A DNA stretch of 64,000 bases from NCBI RefSeq assembly GCF_014647795.1, contig NZ_BMPW01000034.1:20267-84266 (forward strand), given 5' to 3'. The translations under genes and the position numbers were made by a program. This DNA is from Actinoplanes campanulatus (GTDB lineage Bacteria > Actinomycetota > Actinomycetes > Mycobacteriales > Micromonosporaceae). Below the pieces are notes generated by a model. It was not told the DNA's origin and did not search any database. It saw only the letters and a program-made list of their open reading frames with translations. Shown here piece by piece: positions 9,354 through 20,876 of the stretch (positions are counted from its first letter, which is position 1; each line of letters begins with the position of its first letter).

Positions 9354-9369
9354 TGTGACCCAGGTCACA
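9354..9369. promoter_or_regulatory. CRP/GlxR-type operator upstream of the pectate lyase
   Basis: TGTGACCCAGGTCACA is an exact TGTGA-N6-TCACA palindrome (7-base arms around CA), the consensus of CRP-family regulators including actinobacterial Crp/GlxR. It lies 80 bases upstream of the start on the minus strand, in the space between the receiver-domain gene and the lyase. The location fits cAMP-dependent control of pectin degradation. Confidence 0.7.
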
Positions 9370-9381
9370 TCAGGCCCGGGT

Positions 9382-9930
9382 TCAGTCTCCCCAGCGGGCC
9401 TTTTCCAGCAGGTCGAGCGCTTCGGCGGCGGCCTGCTCGCCACCGGCACGCAGCACCCGGGCGGCCTCGTCGACCGTCCCGGTCAGGCGGTGCCACTGCG
9501 CCTCCCGCTCCTTCGACGCCTCGGCCTGCGCCTTGAGCTGCTGGTTCTTCACCCACAGCTCGACGAAGATGGAGACCTTGGCGCGGAGCACCCACGGGTC
9601 GAACGGCTTGGTGAGGTAGTCGACGGCGCCCACGGCATAGCCCCGGAGGGCGAGCTGGGCGTCCCGGTCGGCCGCGGTGAGGAACAGGATCGGCACGTGC
9701 CGGGTCCGCTCACGGCGCTTGATGTGGCTGGCCGTCTCGAACCCGTCCATGTTCGGCATGTGCGCGTCCAGCAGGATCACCGCGAAATCGTCGGTGAGCA
9801 GCTGTTTGAGCGCGGCCTCCCCGCTCTCCACGGCCACCGCCGTGACAGGCAGGCCCTGGAGGATCGCCTCCAGAGCCAGCAGGTTGTCCCGCCGGTCATC
9901 GACCAGCAGCGCCTTGGCGCGCTCACCCAC
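9382..9930 (-). CDS. Stand-alone response regulator receiver protein
   Basis: A 182-residue protein. A REC domain (about residues 5-122) has the acidic pocket DD in KALLVDDRR, the phosphoacceptor Asp in VILLDAHMPNMDG, the conserved Thr in LFLTAADRD and Lys in DYLTKPFD. An alpha-helical tail of about 60 residues follows, with no DNA-binding domain. It begins 29 bases after the stop of the large hybrid kinase and is probably its co-transcribed phosphorelay partner. Confidence 0.88.
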   Translation of the reverse strand: MGERAKALLVDDRRDNLLALEAILQGLPVTAVAVESGEAALKQLLTDDFAVILLDAHMPNMDGFETASHIKRRERTRHVPILFLTAADRDAQLALRGYAVGAVDYLTKPFDPWVLRAKVSIFVELWVKNQQLKAQAEASKEREAQWHRLTGTVDEAARVLRAGGEQAAAEALDLLEKARWGD

Positions 9931-9959
9931 GCTTGATCACCCCACCCAGGTCGTGCCTC

Positions 9960-14351
<4,392 letters not shown>

Positions 14352-14384
14352 GCTGTCCTCACTCGCTGTCTACCGCCGGGGGTC

Positions 14385-14412
14385 CCTATCCTCTCTCGCC
14401 CTACCGGGTCAA
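14385..14412 (-). promoter_or_regulatory. Candidate promoter of the poly-HAMP kinase operon
   Basis: On the minus strand TTGACC (14412-14407) and GATAGG (14390-14385) are separated by 16 bases, a reasonable -35/-10 pair. It places the transcription start about 30 bases before ATG 14351. The -35 overlaps the upstream end of the divergent phosphatase gene. Confidence 0.5.
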
Positions 14413-14462
14413 TGCGAGAGACGACTTTGTGCATACACCCGTCCACGGGAGAGGATGCATGG

Positions 14463-16499
14463 GTGCCAGCCGAGGTCGGAACCAGGACGAGCATCCCTAC
14501 CGGTGCCCCGTCCGAGGCTCTGGTGCGCCGGACCAGGTTGCCCAACGACCGTCGTACCCCGGCGGCGGCGCGCGCACTCGTCCGTTCGGTGCTCGAGGAG
14601 ACCGGTCTGGTCGGCCTGCTCAACGAGGCTCTGCTGCTGACCACCGAGCTGTCCACCAACGCCGTGGTGCACGCCAACACGGAGCTGGAGATCGAGGTGA
14701 CCGCCGACCCGGGCGGGCTCACCGTGACCGTCACCGACTTCGCCCCCGGCCCGGTCGAGCAGCTCGCCGTCGGCCCGCGCAACGAGTCGGCGGAGATCGG
14801 CGAGGTCGCCGAGCGGGGCCGCGGCCTGCTCCTGGTCGACCATTTCGCCAGCCGCTGGGGCACCGTGCACGAGGGCGACGGCAAGGGCGTCTGGTTCCGG
14901 CTCGACCAGCGCGACGACGCCGGCGTCCCGGTCCGCCTGCCCAGCGCCGCCGAGACACCCAGCCTGGGCGCGCTCACCGGCCTGCTGCGCAGCGGCTCCG
15001 ACCGGCACTCCGAGGAGGGGCTCGCCGACCTCGCGGCCGACCTGCTGTCTCGGCTGGCCCGGCTGACCGGCGCGGCCGGCGGGGTGGTGCGCCTGGACCG
15101 GGGCGACGGGATGGGCCGTCAGCTGCTGGCCCGGTACGGCCGGGCCCCCCGGGACAACGCCGACACCATCCGGGTGCCGTTGACCGTGCAGCGGCCGTAC
15201 TCGGGAGAGCTGGAGCTGGACGCGGCCCCCGAGGGGTACGCGCTGGCACTGGGCGCCATGGTCGCCGAGCGGTTCTCCCTGCACCTGGAGAACGACCGCC
15301 TGCGCCGCGCCGACATCCGCCGGCAGACCTGGATCACCTTCCTGGCCGAGGCCAGCGAACTGCTCGCCCAGTCCCTCGACGTGAACCTGACGATGGCCCT
15401 CATCCCGCAGTTGGTGGTGCCCCGGCTGGGCCAGTGGTGCGCGGTGCACACCACCGACGCGTGGGGCCGGCTGCAACTGGCCGCCGCCACCCACGCCGAC
15501 GAGTCGGCGCTGGCCGAGCTGCACACCACGCTGGCCGACACCGGCCCGGAGTCGCTGCTGGCCCGGCTGGAGGAGGCGTCCCGGCTGGGCACCCAGGTGA
15601 TGTTCGGCTCGCCGCTGGAGGGTTACGCGCTGCCGCTGGTCGCCCGAGGCGCCCGGCTCGGCACGCTGGCGGTCGGGCGGCACCCGAAACACCGGCACGA
15701 CGCCGACGAGGTGGCCGTCCTGGAGGACGTCGCCCGGCGGGCCGCGCTGGCCATAGACAACGCCCGGATCCACGACGAACGGCGTACGGTCGCGCGCACC
15801 CTCCAGGCCTCGCTGCTGCCGCCGGCGCTGCCCCGGGTGGAGGGCATCGGCTTCGCCGCGGAGTACGTTCCGACCGGCTCCGAGGTGGGCGGCGACTTCT
15901 ACGACGTGGTCCCGTTCGGCGCCGACCAGTGGCTCGTGGTGGTCGGCGACGTGTCCGGCAAGGGCGTCCAGGCGGCCACCGTGACCGGCCTGGTCCGGGA
16001 CGTGATCCGGATCCTCGTCGACGACGGCAAGGCGCTCACCGAGATCCTGCACCGGGTCAACCGCACACTGGTGCAGCGCGGCGGCGGGCGGTACTGCACG
16101 CTCGCCATGGCCTCGGTCACCCGGCAGCCGGGCGACGTCCTCAGCGTCTGCCTGCACCTGGCCGGGCACGACCGGGCCGTGCTGGTCCGCGCGGACGGCC
16201 GGACCGCCTTCGTCGGCGAGGGCGGGACCGCACTGGGCCTGCTGGAGACGATCACCTCGCCCGACGTGTCGATCACGCTGGGCTCCGGCGACTCGCTGAT
16301 CTTCTACACCGACGGGGTCACCGAGCGGCGCCGCGGCCGGGAGCTCTTCGGCTCGAGCCGGCTGCGTGAGTCGGCCGCCCCGCTGGCCGGGTATCCGGCC
16401 GACGTGATGGCGGCCCGGCTGCGGTCCACGACGATCAACTTCTCGGTCGAAGAGCCGCGCGACGACATCGCCATCCTGGTGCTGCGCAACGACGCCTGA
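14463..16499 (+). CDS. PP2C (SpoIIE/RsbU) phosphatase with N-terminal HATPase and GAF domains
   Basis: About 678 residues. The N-terminal GHKL/RsbW-like ATPase (about 20-150) has the N box TTELSTNAVVHAN and a GRGLLLVDH G box. A GAF-like region follows (about 290-430), then the SpoIIE phosphatase (about 445-675) with metal-binding Asp in EVGGDFYDV, GDVSGKG, YTDGVTERR and RDDIAILV. Such proteins dephosphorylate STAS antagonists, and here the same chain also carries an anti-sigma-like kinase. GTG 14463 has GGGAGAGGA seven bases upstream; ATG 14412 is an alternative without a ribosome site. It is divergent from the poly-HAMP kinase, suggesting a shared signal. Confidence 0.9.
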   Translation: MPAEVGTRTSIPTGAPSEALVRRTRLPNDRRTPAAARALVRSVLEETGLVGLLNEALLLTTELSTNAVVHANTELEIEVTADPGGLTVTVTDFAPGPVEQLAVGPRNESAEIGEVAERGRGLLLVDHFASRWGTVHEGDGKGVWFRLDQRDDAGVPVRLPSAAETPSLGALTGLLRSGSDRHSEEGLADLAADLLSRLARLTGAAGGVVRLDRGDGMGRQLLARYGRAPRDNADTIRVPLTVQRPYSGELELDAAPEGYALALGAMVAERFSLHLENDRLRRADIRRQTWITFLAEASELLAQSLDVNLTMALIPQLVVPRLGQWCAVHTTDAWGRLQLAAATHADESALAELHTTLADTGPESLLARLEEASRLGTQVMFGSPLEGYALPLVARGARLGTLAVGRHPKHRHDADEVAVLEDVARRAALAIDNARIHDERRTVARTLQASLLPPALPRVEGIGFAAEYVPTGSEVGGDFYDVVPFGADQWLVVVGDVSGKGVQAATVTGLVRDVIRILVDDGKALTEILHRVNRTLVQRGGGRYCTLAMASVTRQPGDVLSVCLHLAGHDRAVLVRADGRTAFVGEGGTALGLLETITSPDVSITLGSGDSLIFYTDGVTERRRGRELFGSSRLRESAAPLAGYPADVMAARLRSTTINFSVEEPRDDIAILVLRNDA

Positions 16500-16532
16500 T
16501 TCCTGTCGTACCCCGGTGGCAGGGTCGGCGCC

Positions 16533-16598
16533 ATGAAGACGCAGTACTGCACCGCCACCACGATCGACGGTCACCTCGCCGACGCGCGGACGGCATGA
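16533..16598 (+). pseudogene. 5' relic of a dihydrofolate-reductase-like gene
   Basis: ATG to stop encodes 21 residues, whose first 17 (KTQYCTATTIDGHLAD) match the start of the intact reductase-like gene 300 bases downstream (KTQYYTATSIDGYIAD). The coding match then ends and the frame closes. It is the remnant of a deleted tandem paralogue. Confidence 0.75.
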
Positions 16599-16617
16599 GA
16601 TCCGAGATGTGAGAGTC

Positions 16618-16656
16618 GGTCCCACCCGGTCCTGCGTTGGAGTACGGTGTGGGACC
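16618..16656. other. 8-base inverted repeat in the 16.6-16.8 kb gap
   Basis: GGTCCCAC at 16618-16625 pairs perfectly with GTGGGACC at 16649-16656 around a 23-base loop. The 230-base gap between the relic and the next gene holds nothing else I can assign. No T-tract follows, so a terminator is uncertain. Confidence 0.3.
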
Positions 16657-16831
16657 CCGCGGCGTGCTTTCCCGCAGGCCGTGGCGCCGGGCCGGTGACG
16701 GTGGCGGGCTGGGTGCGGCAACGCCCGACCCGCCACCGGCACCCCGCCTCGCCCTTCCGGAACCCCGCACACTCACCACGGCGCCTTCCGCGGCCTAGCC
16801 GATCCGCCCTTTTTGTCGCCGGAGCCGTGGC

Positions 16832-17458
16832 ATGGTGATGGTCATGGCGAAGACGCAGTACTACACCGCCACCAGCATTGACGGCTATATCGCCGACGAG
16901 AACAACTCGCTGGAGTGGCTCTTCGAGGTCGACGAGGGCACCGAGAACCCGTTCGGCGAGTTCTTCGAGGGTGTCGGTGCGTTCGCCATGGGCGCGACCA
17001 CCTACGAGTGGATCCTGGAGCACGACAACCTGGTCGAGGAGCCGGAGAACTGGCACGACATGTACGGCGACGTCCCGTGCTGGGTCTTCACCCACCGCGA
17101 CCTGCCGCTGGTGCCGGACGCCAACATCTTCATGATCAGTGGCGACGTCCGCCGCGTGCACGAGGCCATGATGGTCGCAGCCCAGGGCCGGAACGTCTGG
17201 CTGGCCGGCGGCGGCAACCTGGTGGGACAGTTCGTCGCCGAGGGCCTGCTCGACGAGATCATCCTCGGGATCGTGCCGGCCATCCTCGGCAACGGCGTCC
17301 CGATGCTGCGCCACCGCCTGCTGGTCAACGACCTGGTCCTCACCAACATTCGCGAGGTCGGCCAGTTCGCCTACCTCACCTATGCCGTCGGCGACGTCGC
17401 CCGGCTGGGCCGCCACCTGGCCGCCGAGGCGATCACCCGGATCCCCGTCCTCCACTGA
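16832..17458 (+). CDS. Dihydrofolate reductase family protein (RibD C-terminal-like)
   Basis: A 208-residue protein of the DHFR/RibD-C fold. Visible signs are the first strand KTQYYTATSIDGYIADENNS, the GATTYEW segment, and the cofactor loop VWLAGGGNLVGQF before LLDEIILGIVPAILGNGVPML. These small reductases use NADPH; in this subgroup the substrate is generally unknown. GGAG seven bases before ATG 16832 supports that start; the ATG at 16844 is possible. A decayed paralogue lies just upstream and a bidirectional terminator follows. Confidence 0.88.
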   Translation: MVMVMAKTQYYTATSIDGYIADENNSLEWLFEVDEGTENPFGEFFEGVGAFAMGATTYEWILEHDNLVEEPENWHDMYGDVPCWVFTHRDLPLVPDANIFMISGDVRRVHEAMMVAAQGRNVWLAGGGNLVGQFVAEGLLDEIILGIVPAILGNGVPMLRHRLLVNDLVLTNIREVGQFAYLTYAVGDVARLGRHLAAEAITRIPVLH

Positions 17459-17478
17459 CGCCCGCGCTTCGCGCAGCT

Positions 17479-17530
17479 CCGATCTTGGACGTTTCGCCAC
17501 CGCCCGCGGTGGCGAATCGTCCAAGATCGG
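17479..17530. terminator. Bidirectional terminator hairpin
   Basis: A long stem: 13-base arms (CCGATCTTGGACG at 17479-17491 and its complement at 17518-17530), then an inner stem TCGCCACCG / CGGTGGCGA separated by small bulges. It sits between two convergent genes and can end both transcripts. Confidence 0.8.
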
Positions 17531-17541
17531 CATAAGGGTCG

Positions 17542-18642
17542 TCAGAGGAGGTCCGCTGGGCGGGCCATCTCCATCTGGGCGGCCAGCTCGGGTGGCGCGG
17601 TCAGCACCACGACGCGGCCACCCCGGCCCAGCAGCACCTGTTTGAGGCCGACCACCACATCACCGATCCGGGCCGCGCTCAGCCCGCGGGGCAGCACGGC
17701 GTGGACCACCCCGGCGCCCGCTGAGCCGCGGACCGGGACGGGCAGGCCGACCACGTCACGCAGCGTGTAGCCCACCGAGTGCAGGTCGCGGGACCGCACC
17801 CGGATCCGCAGCACCACATCGGAGACGCCGAACGAATACCGGCCCCACCACGGCGGTGGCTCCGCCCGGATCACCGCCCGCGGGCCGAGCTGCCGGGCCA
17901 GCCGCCCGGCGCCGGTGGCGACCCCGGTGGTTGGGCCCTCCAGCAGCAGCGCGAGCGTGCCCGCGCCGGCGGCCGGCAGGTCCACCTCGACCCCGCTCAG
18001 CGCGAGATCCTGCGTCACCACCTGCGCGACCAGCTCACCGACCTCGGTCGGCGTCGACACCGGACGGGTCACCCAGCGCCGGGCCTCGGGCAGATCCTCC
18101 AGCGGCAGCAGCGCCGCGGTGAGCACCTCGCCGGACGGCCCCTCCCACTCGGCCGTCTCGGCGAACCGCCCGGCCGGATCCACCAGGCTCACGCTCAGCG
18201 CCTGCCCGGCCGGCGCGCCGAACCGGTGCCGCAGCGGGCCCGACTCGTTCGTGGCCAGCACGCCGCCGATCGTGGCGCCGGGCGACGGCGGGTCGAGGGT
18301 GAGCCGGCGGCCGTGCGACCGGAGCACGGCCTGCGCCACCTCGACCGGGGTGCCGGCCGCCACGATCGCGGTGGCGCCGTCGTGATCCCACATCCCGTTG
18401 AGACGGCCGGTGTCGATGACGAGATCGGGGTGCTCCCCACCCGTACCCCAATGGAATTTGCTCCCGGAACCGCGCGGCCGGACGCTGAGCCCGCGCTCGA
18501 CGGCGATGTGGAGAAGCTCGGCGACCGCGCGTGGGGTGGCCGGGGAGGCGACGAAGCCGGCGCCGGAGTCGTCCGGCCGGCCGGCGCGGGCAGCACCGGG
18601 ACCGCAGATCGCCACGAGCTCGGCGAGTATGGAACCGCTCAC
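17542..18642 (-). CDS. FAD-binding oxidase, glycolate oxidase GlcE-like
   Basis: A 366-residue flavoprotein with a PCMH-type FAD-binding domain (about residues 30-200). Marks are VRPRGSGSKFHWG, LVIDTGRLNG, and the pyrophosphate-binding segment PGATIGGVLATNESGPLRHRFG. It resembles the GlcE subunit of glycolate oxidase, but no glcD or glcF gene is adjacent, so the substrate is open. GTG 18642 has GGGGAGG eight bases upstream. It is divergent from the S9 peptidase across a 106-base region that holds a LexA-like box. Confidence 0.8.
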   Translation of the reverse strand: MSGSILAELVAICGPGAARAGRPDDSGAGFVASPATPRAVAELLHIAVERGLSVRPRGSGSKFHWGTGGEHPDLVIDTGRLNGMWDHDGATAIVAAGTPVEVAQAVLRSHGRRLTLDPPSPGATIGGVLATNESGPLRHRFGAPAGQALSVSLVDPAGRFAETAEWEGPSGEVLTAALLPLEDLPEARRWVTRPVSTPTEVGELVAQVVTQDLALSGVEVDLPAAGAGTLALLLEGPTTGVATGAGRLARQLGPRAVIRAEPPPWWGRYSFGVSDVVLRIRVRSRDLHSVGYTLRDVVGLPVPVRGSAGAGVVHAVLPRGLSAARIGDVVVGLKQVLLGRGGRVVVLTAPPELAAQMEMARPADLL

Positions 18643-18683
18643 CCCGATGCCTCCCCACAACGAAGATCGTCCACTCTGGCACA

Positions 18684-18699
18684 TCGTACACATGTTCGA
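18684..18699. promoter_or_regulatory. LexA-like (SOS) box, one mismatch
   Basis: TCGTACACATGTTCGA differs at one position from the actinobacterial LexA consensus TCGAAC-N4-GTTCGA. It lies between two divergent genes, 42 bases from one start and 50 from the other. An additional 8-base inverted repeat (CGTACACA at 18685-18692, TGTGTACG at 18716-18723) overlaps it, so another regulator may use the site. Confidence 0.5.
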
Positions 18700-18748
18700 A
18701 TGGACGAGGTCCGTGTGTGTACGAAATCCGGCCGGTAACGTGTTTCCG

Positions 18749-20812
18749 GTGACGATTGAAGGTCCACCCACCGCCCGCCAGGTCCCGTCCGAGCGCACCT
18801 TCCACGGCGACACGGTCACCGACGAGTTCGCCTGGCTGACGGCCAAGGACGCCCCGGAGACCGTGGCCCTGCTGGAGGCGGAGAACGCCTGGACCGACCA
18901 GGCGACGGCGCACCTGGAGGACCTGCGCGGCACCGTCTTCCAGGAGATCCGGTCGCGCACCCAGGAGACCGACCTCTCGGTGCCGACCCGCAAGGGCGGT
19001 TTCTGGTATTACACGCGGACTCTCGAGGGCAAGCAGTACGGCATCCACTGCCGGATGCCGGTGCGCCCCGGCGAGACCGGTCCACCGGCCGGTGAGGACC
19101 GTCCCGGCGAGCAGGTTCTGCTGGACGGCAACGAGCTGGCCGAGGGGAAGGACTTCTTCGCGCTCGGCACGTACGACGTCAGCCCCGACGGGACGTGGCT
19201 GGCCTACTCCACCGACTTCGCCGGTGACGAGCGGTTCACGCTGCGGGTGAAAAACCTGAGGACCGGCGAGGTGCTGGCCGACGAGATCACCGACGCGTTC
19301 TACGGCAGCGCCTGGTCGGCGGACGGCGGCGAGCTGTTCTACATCACCGTCGACGAGGCCTGGCGGCCGAACCGGGTGTGGCGGCACACCATCGGCACGA
19401 CCGAGGACACCCTGGTCTTCGAGGAGACGGACGAGCGGTTCTGGGTCGGCGTCGAGCTGACCCGCAGCGAGAACTTCATCGTCATCGACACCCAGAGCAA
19501 AATCACTTCAGAGGTACGGGTGATCCCGGCCGACCGCCCGACCGCCGAACCGGTCGTGATCGCCGAGCGGCGGCAGGGCGTGGAGTACTCGATCGAGCAC
19601 CACGGCCACCGGTTCCTGATCCTGCACAATCACGAGGCCGAGGACTTCGCACTGGCCAGCACCTCGGTGGACAACCCGGGCGAGTGGGTGGAGCTGATCC
19701 CGCACCAGCCCGGCACCCGGCTGGAGTCGGTGGACGCGTTCACCCGGCACATCGTCATCTCGCTGCGCCGCGACGGGCTGACCGGCCTGCGGGTGATCGC
19801 GGACGGCAGCACCGCGGCGTACGACATGGAGTTCCCCGAGCCGCTGTACAGCGTGGGCCTGTCCGGCAACCCGGAGTACGACACGTCGTCGGTGCGGATC
19901 TCGTACACCTCGCTGGTCACCCCCGAGTCGGTGTACGACGTCGACCTGGTCACCCGGGCCATGACGCTGCTCAAGCGGAAGCCGGTGCTGGGCGGTTACG
20001 ACCCGGCCGACTACGAGCAGTTCCGGGAGTGGGCGACGGCCGCCGACGGCACCCGCGTCCCCATCTCGATCGTGGCCCGCAAGGGGACCGAGCGGGACGG
20101 ATCGGCGCCCACGCTGCTCTACGGCTACGGATCGTACGAGCACTCGATCGACCCGTACTTCTCCATTCCCCGCCTGTCCCTGCTGGACCGCGGGGTGGTC
20201 TTCGCGATCGCCCACGTGCGCGGTGGCGGCGAGATGGGCCGGCAGTGGTATGAGCAGGGCAAGATGCTCGCCAAGAAGAACACCTTCACCGACTTCGTGG
20301 CGGCCGCCGAGGCCCTGGTCCGCAGCCGGTGGACGACATCGGCCCGGCTGGTGGCCCGCGGCGGCTCGGCCGGCGGCCTGCTGATGGGCGCGGTCGCCAA
20401 CCTGGCCCCGGAGGCGTTCGCCGGAATCCTGGCCGAGGTGCCGTTCGTGGACCCACTCACCACGATCCTCGACCCGTCGCTGCCGCTCACCGTCACCGAG
20501 TGGGAGGAGTGGGGCAACCCGCTCGAATCGGCTGAGGTGTATGCGTACATGAAGTCCTACAGCCCGTATGAGAACGTCATCAAGCAGTCGTACCCCCGGA
20601 TCCTGGCGGTGACCAGCCTCAACGACACCCGCGTGCTGTACCACGAGCCGGCCAAGTGGGTCTCCCGGCTGCGCTCGGTCGCTCCCGAGGGCGACTACCT
20701 GCTCAAGACCGAGATGGGCGCCGGCCACGCCGGCCCGAGCGGCCGCTACGACTCCTGGAAGGAGGAGGCCTTCAACCTGGCCTGGATCCTCGACGTGGTC
20801 GGCGCGGCCTGA
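18749..20812 (+). CDS. S9 family prolyl oligopeptidase (oligopeptidase B-like)
   Basis: A 687-residue cytosolic serine peptidase. An N-terminal seven-bladed beta-propeller (about 70-405) gates a C-terminal alpha/beta hydrolase. The catalytic triad is visible: Ser in ARGGSAGGLLMG, Asp in TSLNDTRVLY and His in GAGHAGPSGRY. The blocks HVRGGGEMGRQWYEQGK and EVPFVDPLTTI are typical of oligopeptidase B, which cuts after basic residues. GTG 18749 lacks a clear ribosome site, and a TAACGT element sits about 15 bases upstream, so a very short leader is likely. A perfect palindrome follows the stop. Confidence 0.93.
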   Translation: MTIEGPPTARQVPSERTFHGDTVTDEFAWLTAKDAPETVALLEAENAWTDQATAHLEDLRGTVFQEIRSRTQETDLSVPTRKGGFWYYTRTLEGKQYGIHCRMPVRPGETGPPAGEDRPGEQVLLDGNELAEGKDFFALGTYDVSPDGTWLAYSTDFAGDERFTLRVKNLRTGEVLADEITDAFYGSAWSADGGELFYITVDEAWRPNRVWRHTIGTTEDTLVFEETDERFWVGVELTRSENFIVIDTQSKITSEVRVIPADRPTAEPVVIAERRQGVEYSIEHHGHRFLILHNHEAEDFALASTSVDNPGEWVELIPHQPGTRLESVDAFTRHIVISLRRDGLTGLRVIADGSTAAYDMEFPEPLYSVGLSGNPEYDTSSVRISYTSLVTPESVYDVDLVTRAMTLLKRKPVLGGYDPADYEQFREWATAADGTRVPISIVARKGTERDGSAPTLLYGYGSYEHSIDPYFSIPRLSLLDRGVVFAIAHVRGGGEMGRQWYEQGKMLAKKNTFTDFVAAAEALVRSRWTTSARLVARGGSAGGLLMGAVANLAPEAFAGILAEVPFVDPLTTILDPSLPLTVTEWEEWGNPLESAEVYAYMKSYSPYENVIKQSYPRILAVTSLNDTRVLYHEPAKWVSRLRSVAPEGDYLLKTEMGAGHAGPSGRYDSWKEEAFNLAWILDVVGAA

Positions 20813-20817
20813 CATCC

Positions 20818-20851
20818 ATTCAGGGGTACGGGCGCGCCCGTACCCCTGAAT
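20818..20851. terminator. 34-bp perfect palindrome after the S9 peptidase gene
   Basis: Arms of 17 bases (20818-20834 and 20835-20851) are perfectly self-complementary with no unpaired loop, starting five bases after the peptidase stop. It is a strong hairpin, probably a terminator without a T-tract. The coding part of the next gene begins at its right edge. Confidence 0.75.
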
Positions 20852-20876
20852 TCTGGACGGCGCCCGGTGGAGCCAG

